Shown here: piece by piece, positions 17,893 to 26,470 of the stretch | How the letters are laid out: each line of letters begins with the position of its first letter | Numbering within the stretch: position 1 is the stretch's first letter | DNA from: Mycobacterium gordonae | GTDB taxonomy: Bacteria; Actinomycetota; Actinomycetes; Mycobacteriales; Mycobacteriaceae | Direction: 5' to 3' | NCBI RefSeq assembly: GCF_001417955.2 | Contig: NZ_LKTM01000383.1 | Span: 1 to 64,000 of the forward strand | DNA: 64,000 nt | The notes under the pieces: generated by a model | Databases searched by the model: none | Told to the model about the DNA's origin: nothing | The model's input: only the letters and a program-made list of their open reading frames with translations | Program-made: the position numbers and the translations under genes

Positions 17893-19187
17893 GAACCGGC
17901 ACCCTGCGGAACCATCAGGCCCTGCAGACCCAGGCTCGGGTCGACGACGGTCGGGGCCTGAGCAGGTGCGGGCTGTTCGGCCGGCAGCGGCTCGGGTGGC
18001 GTCGGGGCCTGATAATCCGGGCGCAGCCGGTCGTCGCTGTAGGTGATCTCGCTGGGGCGAGCCTGCGGCCCGACGAACGGGTTGAGCCCCGCCGGGACGT
18101 AGTTGTAGATGCGGTTCTTGATGATCGGCTCGACGTACTGCAGGCAGAGTTTCGACACCCGGTCCAGGCCCCGCCGGGACGCGGCTTCGATTGAGCTGCA
18201 GATCCATTGGGGGATGTCGGCGAAGTTGTTCAGCGCAATGATGCCGGTCATGGCGCCCTGCGCCGGCTGATAGATGTTGGTGAAGTTCTGGAACACGGTG
18301 GGAACCACGTGCAGGATCTGCTTGATATCGGCCCGGCTGCCGTTCAGGGCGGTGGTGATCGAACTGAATCGGTCGAAGGTGACGCCGATCGACTCGCGGT
18401 TCTCCGCCAGAAAGCCGCGCAGGTCCGCCAGGGCTCCGTCGAGGCCCTGGACCGCATTGGCGACCTCGTTGGGGGTGTTGGACAGCACCGTCGTGACGCT
18501 GGCCAGGTTGCGGTTGAACGACGCCAGCAGGTCACTGCTGGAGTACAGGGCCGACACCAGTAGTTGCAGGTTGCGCACTGTGCTGAAGATGTCGTCGGCG
18601 TGATCGCCGAGAGCGGAGATTGCGGCCGAGAGTTTGATGATGGTGTCGCGAGCGGTATCGCCCTCACCCCGCAGGTTTTCTGCCGTCGAATTGACCAGCT
18701 CGCCAATCGAATTCACGCCGCCCGGACTGGTGGGCTGCAGGGCTTCGGTGAGCTTCTCCAACTGCTTGCGGAAGTCGTCCCATTCGACGGGTACCGCGGT
18801 CCGGTTCAGCGGAATCGACGCTCCGGCGGCGAGTTTGGGACCACCCGAGTAGGCGGGGACGAGCTGAATGGCTCGCGAGGTGACCAGCGACGGCGACAGG
18901 ATGGCGGCACGTGCGTCGGCGGGAATCGCGTACTGCTTGTCGACGGAGAAGACGACCTTGGTGCTGGCCGGCTGCGGTTCGATGCGGTCCACGGTGCCGA
19001 CGCCGACGCCGAGGATGCGGATCTCGTCGCCGGCGAACAGACCGTTGGCGTTGACGAAATACGCGGAATAAGTGTTGGTTTCCACTTCTTTCCACAGATT
19101 CCGGCCAACCAGAAACGAAGCGGCGACGAGGGTGACGGCCAGGCTGACCGCGGTCACTTTGCGGACGATGCCGCGATTGATGTTCAT
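17889..19187 (-). CDS. Mce family protein, MceD position
   Basis: A 432-residue protein with an N-terminal membrane anchor (about 10-28), an MCE domain (YSAYFVNANGLFAGDEIRIL followed by GVGVGTVDRIEPQ), a helical tunnel region and a Pro/Ala/Gln-rich disordered tail after about residue 385. The segment PIIKNRIYNYVPAGLNPF near the end is typical of MceD. Both ends overlap neighbours as ATGA. It is a structural and substrate-path subunit of the lipid importer encoded by the operon. Confidence 0.92.
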   Translation of the reverse strand: MNINRGIVRKVTAVSLAVTLVAASFLVGRNLWKEVETNTYSAYFVNANGLFAGDEIRILGVGVGTVDRIEPQPASTKVVFSVDKQYAIPADARAAILSPSLVTSRAIQLVPAYSGGPKLAAGASIPLNRTAVPVEWDDFRKQLEKLTEALQPTSPGGVNSIGELVNSTAENLRGEGDTARDTIIKLSAAISALGDHADDIFSTVRNLQLLVSALYSSSDLLASFNRNLASVTTVLSNTPNEVANAVQGLDGALADLRGFLAENRESIGVTFDRFSSITTALNGSRADIKQILHVVPTVFQNFTNIYQPAQGAMTGIIALNNFADIPQWICSSIEAASRRGLDRVSKLCLQYVEPIIKNRIYNYVPAGLNPFVGPQARPSEITYSDDRLRPDYQAPTPPEPLPAEQPAPAQAPTVVDPSLGLQGLMVPQGAGS

Positions 19188-20347
19188 CGGCCCCCCGTTT
19201 CTGCGGGTTCAGGAGGCGGACCCGGCGCGGGACCGGGTGAGGGTGGCTGCGACCACAGCGGCACCGGCGCGGCCTCCGGCGGGACGGGAGGGGTTCCCGT
19301 CGGCGGGTCGACCGACTCCGACGGCAGGCCCTGGTTGGGATCCAGATACCGGTCATACATCCGGGAGTCGAGAATGGGGCCGCTGAGCTGACCGGGAACC
19401 AGGTTCGCCACGTAGGCCTTGAAGAACGGCCCGGAACCCAGCACCTCACCGAAAGACATTGCGTACCTTTTGAATTTGGGCAAAGTCCGCTGCAAGTCTT
19501 CCTTGCGGTTGTCGAGTATCTCCAACACGCCGTTGAGCTTGTCGAGTGCCGGTTTGAGCTGAGTGCGGTTGTCGTCGACTAATCCGGAGATCTGATGCGA
19601 CACCGCGGTGATGTTGTTCATCAGGGCGTCGATCGAATCGCGCTCCTGCAGCAGGGCCACCAGTAGGGCATTGGAATTCGACACCAGCGTGGCGATCTGT
19701 TGGCTGCGCCGTCCGAGCACTCCGGAGACGCTGTTGGCGTTGCTCAACAGGCTGCGCAGCTGGGCGTCGCGATTGTTCAGGGTGTCCGAGAATCGGGCGA
19801 CACCCTCGAGCGCAGGCCGCAGATTCGGCGGTGTCTCTTTGAACGTATCGGCCAAAGTCGCTAGAGATGAGGACAATTGGGTGGTGTCGAGGCCGCTGAT
19901 CTGGGTGGTGAGATCGCCCAGCGCATCGGGTAGATCGTAGGGCGAAGTGGTTCGCTGCAGTGGAATGGTTTCCCGCAGCCGGCCTTCGCCACGCGGCGTC
20001 AGCTCCAGCATCTTGGAGCCCAGGATCGTCTCCGTCTTGATCGCCGCTTCGGTCCGGTCACCCAGCTCGACGCTCTTGCGCACGGTGAAACCGACCCTGA
20101 CTTTGGTGCCCTCCAACCGGACATCGGAGACTCTGCCGACGCCCACACCGGAAACCCGGACCTGATTCCCGGGTTTGATGCCGCCGGCCTCGGAGAAGAA
20201 CGCGGCGTAGTTGTCGTAGCCGTTGACGAACGGCAGTTTGTCGTACTGGAAGGCGACGATGACCGCGCATGTCACCAGCACGGTGCCCATCACTCCCAAC
20301 AGGACCGAGCTGCGGCCCTTCCCCGGTGTGCGTTTGAAGCGGCTCAT
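19184..20347 (-). CDS. Mce family protein, MceC position
   Basis: A 387-residue protein. The ATG at 20347 (MSRFKRT) is preferred to one four codons upstream because it forms the four-base overlap with the mceB stop. A membrane anchor (about 18-38) precedes an MCE domain with YAAFFSEAGGIKPGNQVRVS and GVGVGRVSDVRLEG. A long helical region follows, and the C-terminal 60 residues are Pro-rich and probably disordered, as in other MceC proteins. It is one of six non-identical Mce subunits here. Confidence 0.92.
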   Translation of the reverse strand: MSRFKRTPGKGRSSVLLGVMGTVLVTCAVIVAFQYDKLPFVNGYDNYAAFFSEAGGIKPGNQVRVSGVGVGRVSDVRLEGTKVRVGFTVRKSVELGDRTEAAIKTETILGSKMLELTPRGEGRLRETIPLQRTTSPYDLPDALGDLTTQISGLDTTQLSSSLATLADTFKETPPNLRPALEGVARFSDTLNNRDAQLRSLLSNANSVSGVLGRRSQQIATLVSNSNALLVALLQERDSIDALMNNITAVSHQISGLVDDNRTQLKPALDKLNGVLEILDNRKEDLQRTLPKFKRYAMSFGEVLGSGPFFKAYVANLVPGQLSGPILDSRMYDRYLDPNQGLPSESVDPPTGTPPVPPEAAPVPLWSQPPSPGPAPGPPPEPAETGGR

Positions 20348-21384
20348 TGCGGTGTGCACCGCCCGGAGGGCTGGTTCAGCAGCTTGACGTAGATCGGGTT
20401 GCCCCCCTTGCCGTTGAGCTTGAGCAACACTTCGCAGAAGTAGAAGCCGAAATAGTCGCCGTTGAGTCCCTGCCGGGACAGCACCTGATACACGTCGGGA
20501 AGGCTGTGCAGCAGGTTGTCCACGTATGGCCCGTCAGCGAGGATCTGGCCGGATGTGCGGTCGGTTTCGTGCACCACGTCCTTGATCGGCTGGCGTGCCT
20601 GCACGAGCAGGTCGGATATCGATCCGGCGGCGGCGTTGACATACGCCAGTCCCGTCGAGATGTCGTTCTTCCGTTGTGCCAGCCCGTCAACGAACTCGGA
20701 CAGCTTGTCCAACCCGTCGGCGAACTCGTGATCCCGGGTGGCGAAGGTGTGCAGCACGGTGTTCAGGTTGGTGATCAACTCGCTGATCAGTTGGCTGCGG
20801 CCGGCCAGCGTGGACGTCAGCGTCGCGGTCTGCGCCAGGACCGAGGACAGGGTGCCGCCCTGCCCCTGGAAGATACGCAGCAATTGGCCGGACAGCGCGT
20901 TGACCTGATCGGGATCCAGTGCGCGGAACAGGGGACGGAAGCCGCCGATCAGCACGTCGACGTCCAGGGCCGGCGCCGTCCGCGACAGCGGTATCGTCGC
21001 GCCGGGCGCCAACCGGTGCGGTGAGCCGGCGTCCTGTTCGAGCGCGAGATACCGGTCACCGATCAGGTTTTCGTACCGGACGACGGCGCGGGAGCCCTCG
21101 GTGAGTCGCACACTCCTGTCGATCGCGAAATCGATGCTGACCGTGCCGTCGCGGTGCAGATTGATGTCGCCGACCTTGCCGACCTCCGCTCCGGCGATGC
21201 GGACGAAGTTGCCGGATTTCAGCCCGGAGATGTTGGTGAACACCGCGTGGTATCCGGTGCGGTCCTCGAATCGGAGCTGCCCGAACACCGCGATCAGCGT
21301 AAAAGTGAAGACCAGGCAGACGACGGTGAAGAGCGCGACCCTGGCCCAAATTTTGAAGGTGCTCGGCCTTCCTTCTGGACTCAT
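20344..21384 (-). CDS. Mce family protein, MceB position
   Basis: A 346-residue protein starting at the ATG at 21384, which overlaps the mceA stop. A much longer upstream extension of the same frame lies in mceA and is rejected. It has one membrane anchor (about 13-34), an MCE domain (YHAVFTNISGLKSGNFVRIA, AEVGKVGDINLHRDG), LIGDRYLALEQ and the helical region with LSEFVDGLAQRKNDISTGL. It lacks the long Pro-rich tail of C, D and F, which is usual for MceB. It ends with a conserved FYFCEVLLKLNG segment and one further Cys. Confidence 0.92.
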   Translation of the reverse strand: MSPEGRPSTFKIWARVALFTVVCLVFTFTLIAVFGQLRFEDRTGYHAVFTNISGLKSGNFVRIAGAEVGKVGDINLHRDGTVSIDFAIDRSVRLTEGSRAVVRYENLIGDRYLALEQDAGSPHRLAPGATIPLSRTAPALDVDVLIGGFRPLFRALDPDQVNALSGQLLRIFQGQGGTLSSVLAQTATLTSTLAGRSQLISELITNLNTVLHTFATRDHEFADGLDKLSEFVDGLAQRKNDISTGLAYVNAAAGSISDLLVQARQPIKDVVHETDRTSGQILADGPYVDNLLHSLPDVYQVLSRQGLNGDYFGFYFCEVLLKLNGKGGNPIYVKLLNQPSGRCTPQ

Positions 21385-22649
21385 GGTGGCGGTTGTCCTC
21401 CACGGTAGAAGTAACGCGGCGGCTCGGGCGGGTTCTTGGTGGTCGGGAAGTAGTTGGACCACCAGGGATTTCCGACGGCCAGGTTGGTGCGGATCTCGTT
21501 GGGCGCGGCGCCCCATCCGGTGTCGGTGACCAGCGCACGCACCGGGTAGTTGGCGCTCGGGTCGGGCAGCGAGCCACACCCGGGCTTTCCACCGGGACCT
21601 CCGGTGGCATTCACCTTCGGCAGGTGTTTGGGGTAACGGTACGGGTCGTCGCCGAACAGCAGGCCGGCGTCCATGATGAACGAGTAACCGTTGCCGCCCA
21701 ACGTGTGTCGGCCGCCGTGCTCCACGTACCACTGCGCGCCCTGGAAGAGGCAGGTGTAGGTCGGCGAGTACATGTCCAGCAGCCTGGTGGTGGGGTCGAG
21801 CAGGTTGATCGCCTGCACGATGTTGCCTTCGTTGCGGCCGATGACCCCGATGCCGGTCTGGCTGAAGCCGATCGCCGACATCAGCAGCGCGTCCAGGGAC
21901 TGCTGGTTCTCGGTGATGGTGACGCTGGTGGTGGACGCCGAGTCCAGGATCGACAGAATGTCTTGCGCTGCAGCCGAATACACTGCAGCGGTCTTACCGA
22001 ACAGTTTCCAGTCCTTATGGATGGTCTCCAGCCGGGGATTGACGGCCAACAACAGGTTGTTGGAATCGGTGATGGCCTGGCCGATCCGATCCCCCTTGCC
22101 GCGCACCGACTGAGCGAAGGCCGACAGGATCGCGTTCAACTTGGCGGGGTCGATGGCCTGAACCAGTGACTGCAGATTCTCGAAGACCGTGTTGACCTCG
22201 ACGGTCACATTGCGGGAGTGCAACACCGCGCCGGGTTTCAGGGCTACCGGACTGGGGTGTTCGGGCACGATCAGGTCGACGTACTTGGACCCGAACGCGG
22301 TGGTCGACCTGATCTCGGCCTCGATGTTGCTCGGCAAGAACTTGAACGCGTCAGGCTGCATCTTCAGTTGCAGCTGAGCGGCTTTCACGTCGGTACCGAT
22401 CGAGGCGACCTGCCCGACCTGCACGCCGCGCAACTTGACCTTGGCGCCCTGCTCCATCACCAGCCCCGCCCGGTCCGAGACCAGGGTGAGCGGGATCGTC
22501 TGCTGGAACTTGCCCGAGAACGCGCCGGTGGTGAAGGCGATGAGGCCCGCGACGACGATGAACAGGATCGGCGCGTACCAGATCGGATCGATCTTGGCTG
22601 CTCGGACGCGGTTGGGCCGGAACGCACCGCTGGGGTATTGGTTGCTCAC
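21381..22649 (-). CDS. Mce family protein, MceA position
   Basis: A 422-residue protein. The GTG at 22649 (translated VSNQYPSG...) is chosen as the first start after the yrbEB stop 11 bases away. Upstream extension would enter yrbEB. A membrane anchor (about 24-42, YAPILFIVVAGLIAFTTGAF) is followed by an MCE domain with LVSDRAGLVMEQGAKVKLRG and VQVGQVASI. A helical region and a C-terminal domain with conserved cysteines (YTCLFQGAQWYVE, GKPGCGSLPD) come next. The locus does not carry enough signal for me to say which numbered Mce system it is. Confidence 0.9.
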   Translation of the reverse strand: MSNQYPSGAFRPNRVRAAKIDPIWYAPILFIVVAGLIAFTTGAFSGKFQQTIPLTLVSDRAGLVMEQGAKVKLRGVQVGQVASIGTDVKAAQLQLKMQPDAFKFLPSNIEAEIRSTTAFGSKYVDLIVPEHPSPVALKPGAVLHSRNVTVEVNTVFENLQSLVQAIDPAKLNAILSAFAQSVRGKGDRIGQAITDSNNLLLAVNPRLETIHKDWKLFGKTAAVYSAAAQDILSILDSASTTSVTITENQQSLDALLMSAIGFSQTGIGVIGRNEGNIVQAINLLDPTTRLLDMYSPTYTCLFQGAQWYVEHGGRHTLGGNGYSFIMDAGLLFGDDPYRYPKHLPKVNATGGPGGKPGCGSLPDPSANYPVRALVTDTGWGAAPNEIRTNLAVGNPWWSNYFPTTKNPPEPPRYFYRGGQPPP

Positions 22650-22660
22650 TCTCGCAGAAC

Positions 22661-23581
22661 CTAACCCGACAGGTTGAAATTGCCGTGCTGCCCGTAGACG
22701 GACAGCGAAATCATCAGGCAGACAAAGGCAGTGACGATCATCGATGACCGCACCGAGCGACCGACCGCCTCTCCCACCCCGGCCGGACCGCCGGAAGCGG
22801 TGAAACCGTAGTAGGTGTGCACGACCATCACACCGGTCGCCATCGTCAGCGCCGACAGGAACGACCACAACAAGTCGTTGGGGTGCAGGAAGGTGCCGAA
22901 GTAATGCTCGTAGACACCACGCGACTGGCCGTACACCGAGATCGTCAGGAACTTCGCCGCGATGAACGACATCAGCACGGCGACGGCATACAGCGGAATG
23001 ACCACCAGCACACCGGCGATGATGCGCGTGGATGCCAGGTAGGTGATGGCCCGGATACCCATCACTTCGAGGGCGTCGATCTCCTCATTGATTCGCATGG
23101 CGCCCAGTTGAGCCGTCGCACCCGCACCGATGGTCGCCGCCAGGGCCAGACCCGCCGTGCAGGGCGCGATCATCCGCACATTCAGGAACGCGGACAGGAA
23201 ACCCGTCATCGCTTCGACGCCGATATTGGACAACGTGTCGTAGCCCTGAACGGCGACCAGGGCACCGGTGGTCAGCGTGAGGAAACCGATGATGCCGACG
23301 GTGCCACCGATCACCGCCAATGCGCCTGTGCCCATGCCCATTTCGGCGATCAGGCGGAGTAGTTCGCCAGGGTAGCGGCGCACCGCTTCGCCGATATTCG
23401 CCAGTGCCCGCCCGTAGAACGCGGTCTGCTCACCCAGTTGTCGGGTGGCGGCGGTCAGGCGGGGCCCCAGCGTAGACAGCCACGACGGCTCATCGACGAC
23501 GGCTTCCTTGCGTTGCGCCGTTCGCCCCGGCTCAGCGGGCGGCGATATCCCGTGGCGCGCGGCGGGCGCATCCACGCTCAT
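22661..23581 (-). CDS. Mce transporter permease, YrbE-B position (MlaE family)
   Basis: A 306-residue polytopic membrane protein of the MlaE/YrbE family. After a 35-residue hydrophilic N-terminus, the coupling-helix signature GAMRINEEIDALEVMGI is plain, followed by the C-terminal GFTASGGPAGVGEAVGRSV motif. With YrbE-A it forms the inner-membrane permease. The ATPase (MceG/MlaF type) is not encoded here and in mycobacteria is normally supplied from elsewhere in the genome. The ATG overlaps the yrbEA stop by four bases. Confidence 0.93.
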   Translation of the reverse strand: MSVDAPAARHGISPPAEPGRTAQRKEAVVDEPSWLSTLGPRLTAATRQLGEQTAFYGRALANIGEAVRRYPGELLRLIAEMGMGTGALAVIGGTVGIIGFLTLTTGALVAVQGYDTLSNIGVEAMTGFLSAFLNVRMIAPCTAGLALAATIGAGATAQLGAMRINEEIDALEVMGIRAITYLASTRIIAGVLVVIPLYAVAVLMSFIAAKFLTISVYGQSRGVYEHYFGTFLHPNDLLWSFLSALTMATGVMVVHTYYGFTASGGPAGVGEAVGRSVRSSMIVTAFVCLMISLSVYGQHGNFNLSG

Positions 23582-24357
23582 TTCGCGGTCACCTTCACAC
23601 CGAGCGCGGTGGTCAAGATGTTGATGAAGAACAACGCCATGAACGAGAACACCACAGTTTCGTTCACCGCGCTGCCTACACCGGCCGGGCCGCCCCCGAC
23701 CGAGAGGCCTTTGTAGCAGGCGATCAGGCCCGCGGAGATTCCGAACAACGTCGCCTTGATCAGCGAGATCACCACCTGCGGCAGCCCCGTCAGCAGGGTC
23801 ATCCCGGCCACGAACGCACCGGGTGTGACGTGCTGGACGTAGACCACGAAGATGTAGCTGCCGACCAGTCCGGTGACCGCGACCACCGAGTAGAGCAGCA
23901 CCGCGACGAAGGTGGCGGCGATAAGACGCGGAACCACCAGCGCTTGGATCGGGTTGATCCCGATCACCTTCATGGCGTCGATCTCCTCGCGGATGGTGCG
24001 CGCGCCCAGGTCAGCGCACATCGCGGTGGAGCCGGCCCCCGAAACGACCATCGCCGTCACGACCGGACCGACCTGCGTCACCGACGCGAGTCCCGCGCCG
24101 GCGCCGGAAAGGTCGCCGGCGCCGATCTCGACGAGCAGGATGTTGAGCACGAACACGATCAGCACCGTGTACGGAATCGACAACATGATGGTCGGGAAAA
24201 TCGACACCCGGGCGACGAACCAGATCTGCTCGAGAATCTCGCGCCAATTCCAGGAGCGCCGGACCAGGACGACAAAAGTCTCGGCGCAGAACTTGAAGAA
24301 CTCGCCGAGCGCATTCATAGGCTTGGCGATGGTCGATGCGGTCGTCACGGTCTGCAC
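23578..24357 (-). CDS. Mce transporter permease, YrbE-A position (MlaE family)
   Basis: A 259-residue permease subunit. GARTIREEIDAMKVIGINPI is the ATPase-coupling segment. GLSVGGGPAGVGSAVNETVV is the conserved C-terminal motif. It is the first gene of the mce operon. The GTG at 24357 is used, with a G-rich stretch before it, although the ATG at 24318 (MNALGEFF) is a possible later start. The promoter must lie in the 238 bp between this start and the desulfurase stop at 24596. I see no adjacent fadD or GntR-type regulator gene, which some mce operons carry. Confidence 0.9.
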   Translation of the reverse strand: MQTVTTASTIAKPMNALGEFFKFCAETFVVLVRRSWNWREILEQIWFVARVSIFPTIMLSIPYTVLIVFVLNILLVEIGAGDLSGAGAGLASVTQVGPVVTAMVVSGAGSTAMCADLGARTIREEIDAMKVIGINPIQALVVPRLIAATFVAVLLYSVVAVTGLVGSYIFVVYVQHVTPGAFVAGMTLLTGLPQVVISLIKATLFGISAGLIACYKGLSVGGGPAGVGSAVNETVVFSFMALFFINILTTALGVKVTAK

Positions 24358-24595
24358 CCCCCCAGGTCAATCCGCAGTTGCAAAAGGCTCATCTCGGATC
24401 CATTACGCCGAGCAGCAGGGAAAATCCGGCTTATCTTGTAATCCCTTGGCCTGCAACAACTTAACAGCATCCGAGAGTGGAGCCACGTCGCGCCGCCTGA
24501 ATGCAGATAGAATCACGTCGCCAGCTTACGAGCAACCCGAAATGGATCCCAGCTTTGCAATCAGCGGGAAATCAACTGTCAAATGCGCGCGGGAT

Positions 24596-26470
24596 TCAGC
24601 CTACGGTCGTGCCGCCTTCGGCAATGCGGCGCACTGCGCGCAGAAATACATCGAGCTCCTCATAGGTGTTGTAGAACGCGAATGAGGGACGCACGGTCGC
24701 CTCCAGACCGTAGCGGCGCAGGATCGGTTGTGCACAGTGATGTCCGGCACGTACCGCGATGCCTTCGGCGTTCAGGGCCTTGCCCACCTCGAGTGGCTCA
24801 TGCCCGGCCAGTACGAACGACAACACACTCGCCTTCTCGTCCGCGGTGCCCACCAGGCGCACACCCGGGATGTCGGCCAGTCGCGGCGTCGCATACTCGA
24901 GTAGAGCGTGCTCGTAGGCGGATATGCGTTCGATGCCCACTTTCTCGACGTAGCGCAGCGCCTCGCCCAGACCGACCGCGTCAGCGATGTTTCCGGTGCC
25001 TGCCTCGAACTTGTTGGGCAAACCCTGGTACAGCGAGCGTTCCAGCGTGACGTCGGCGATCATGTTGCCGCCGCCCTGCCACGGCGGCGTCTCGGCCAGC
25101 GCCTCCTCGCTCCCGTACAGCACCCCGATGCCGGTCGGGCCGTAGATCTTGTGCCCGGAGAACACGAAGAAGTCCACCCCGAGCTCAGCGACGTCGATCG
25201 GCAGATGCGGAATCGACTGCGCGCCATCGATCAGCACCCGCGCGCCGTACCGGTGGCCCAGCGCCACGATCTTCTCGACCGGCGTCACGGTGCCCAACGC
25301 GTTCGAAACCTGAGTCGCGGCAACGAGTTTGGTCTTCGGACCGAGCAGGTCTTCGAACTCCGACAGCAGCAGGTTGCCGGCGTCATCCACCGGCGCCACC
25401 TTGAGGACCGCGCCGGTCTGCTGCGAAACCAGTTGCCAGGGAACGATGTTGGCGTGGTGCTCCAGATGGGTGATGACGATCTCGTCGCCCGGCTTCAGGT
25501 GCTTGCCGCCCCAGGCATAGGCGACCAGATTGATCGCCTCGGTGGTGCCGCGCACGAAGATGTTCTGCTCGGACTTCGGCGCGCCGATGAACCGCCGTAC
25601 CGTGTCGCGGGCCTCTTCGTAGGCGTCGGTGGCCCGCGCGGCGAGTTCGTGCGCGGCGCGGTGGATGTTGGAGTTCTCGTGGGTGTAGAAGTACGACAAC
25701 CGGTCGATGACCGCTTGCGGCTTCTGGGTGGTGGCGGCGTTGTCGAACCAGATCAGCGGCTTGCCGTTGACCGTCTCCTTGAGGATCGGGAAGTCGGCCC
25801 GCACCGCATTGACATCGAACACCTCGTGTTCGTCCGGTAGCTGCGGCACCGGTTCGGAGACGGTGAGGAAGTGATAGTTCGACTCGTCGCCCGTCAGCTC
25901 GGCGGCGGGCGCGTCAGACCAGCCCAGATCGACGACGGACGGCGCCTCCTGTGGCCACCCCGGTGCCGAACCGCGCGGCGCCACCGGGGCGGTGGGCGGC
26001 GCGCCGGCCAGCACGCCGGGAACGGTCGGCACGAAGCCCGTTGTCGGTACGGCGAACGCGCTGAAATCACCGGGCAGGAAGGGGTCCGCCACCGACGCGG
26101 CAGCTTGTGCCGCCGACGGTACGGCGGTGGTGTCCGGAACGTTCCCGCGGGGCGCAACCGGCACCGTCTCCGGCGGGAGGGGTTCCGGCCCGGGCGACGT
26201 CGGCGCCGGGAGATAGATGTTGGAGACGCCGATGAACGGCACGGGGTTCGGCAGCGCATCGGACGTCCCGAAAGCCGTCGCTCCCGCCGACGTGGCAGCT
26301 GTGGTATCCGGGACACTCCCGCGGGGAGCGACGGGCACCGACTGCGGCGGACTGTCCGGACCCGGCCGGATGCTGGCCGCGTACAGCTGGCTGGCCAGCG
26401 CCGCCAGCTCTGCGGCGCTGACCGGAAGGTCGCTTTCGGCGTCTACCGAGCGGTACTCACTTGTACTCAT
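24596..26470 (-). CDS. cysteine desulfurase (SufS/CsdA type) with long N-terminal cargo extension
   Basis: A 624-residue protein. The first 220 residues are Pro/Ala/Val-rich and low-complexity, with three related motifs: PVAPRGSVPDTTA (46-58), PVAPRGNVPDTTA (104-116) and PVAPRGSAPG (162-171). Residues about 220-620 are a complete type II cysteine desulfurase: IWFDNAATTQKP, THLEHHANIVPW, the PLP lysine K441 in SGHKIYGPTG, and the persulfide cysteine C579 in RAGHHCAQP. It converts cysteine to alanine, holding sulfane sulfur on C579. The ATG at 26470 lies 14 bp inside the encapsulin gene. In family 2A encapsulins the extension loads the desulfurase into the shell, which I infer here. Confidence 0.92.
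   Translation of the reverse strand: MSTSEYRSVDAESDLPVSAAELAALASQLYAASIRPGPDSPPQSVPVAPRGSVPDTTAATSAGATAFGTSDALPNPVPFIGVSNIYLPAPTSPGPEPLPPETVPVAPRGNVPDTTAVPSAAQAAASVADPFLPGDFSAFAVPTTGFVPTVPGVLAGAPPTAPVAPRGSAPGWPQEAPSVVDLGWSDAPAAELTGDESNYHFLTVSEPVPQLPDEHEVFDVNAVRADFPILKETVNGKPLIWFDNAATTQKPQAVIDRLSYFYTHENSNIHRAAHELAARATDAYEEARDTVRRFIGAPKSEQNIFVRGTTEAINLVAYAWGGKHLKPGDEIVITHLEHHANIVPWQLVSQQTGAVLKVAPVDDAGNLLLSEFEDLLGPKTKLVAATQVSNALGTVTPVEKIVALGHRYGARVLIDGAQSIPHLPIDVAELGVDFFVFSGHKIYGPTGIGVLYGSEEALAETPPWQGGGNMIADVTLERSLYQGLPNKFEAGTGNIADAVGLGEALRYVEKVGIERISAYEHALLEYATPRLADIPGVRLVGTADEKASVLSFVLAGHEPLEVGKALNAEGIAVRAGHHCAQPILRRYGLEATVRPSFAFYNTYEELDVFLRAVRRIAEGGTTVG

Noticed and set aside
24358..24595. 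Possible regulator or fadD gene upstream of the mce operon
   Set aside because: The 238-bp gap is too short and non-coding in appearance; it can only hold the promoter.
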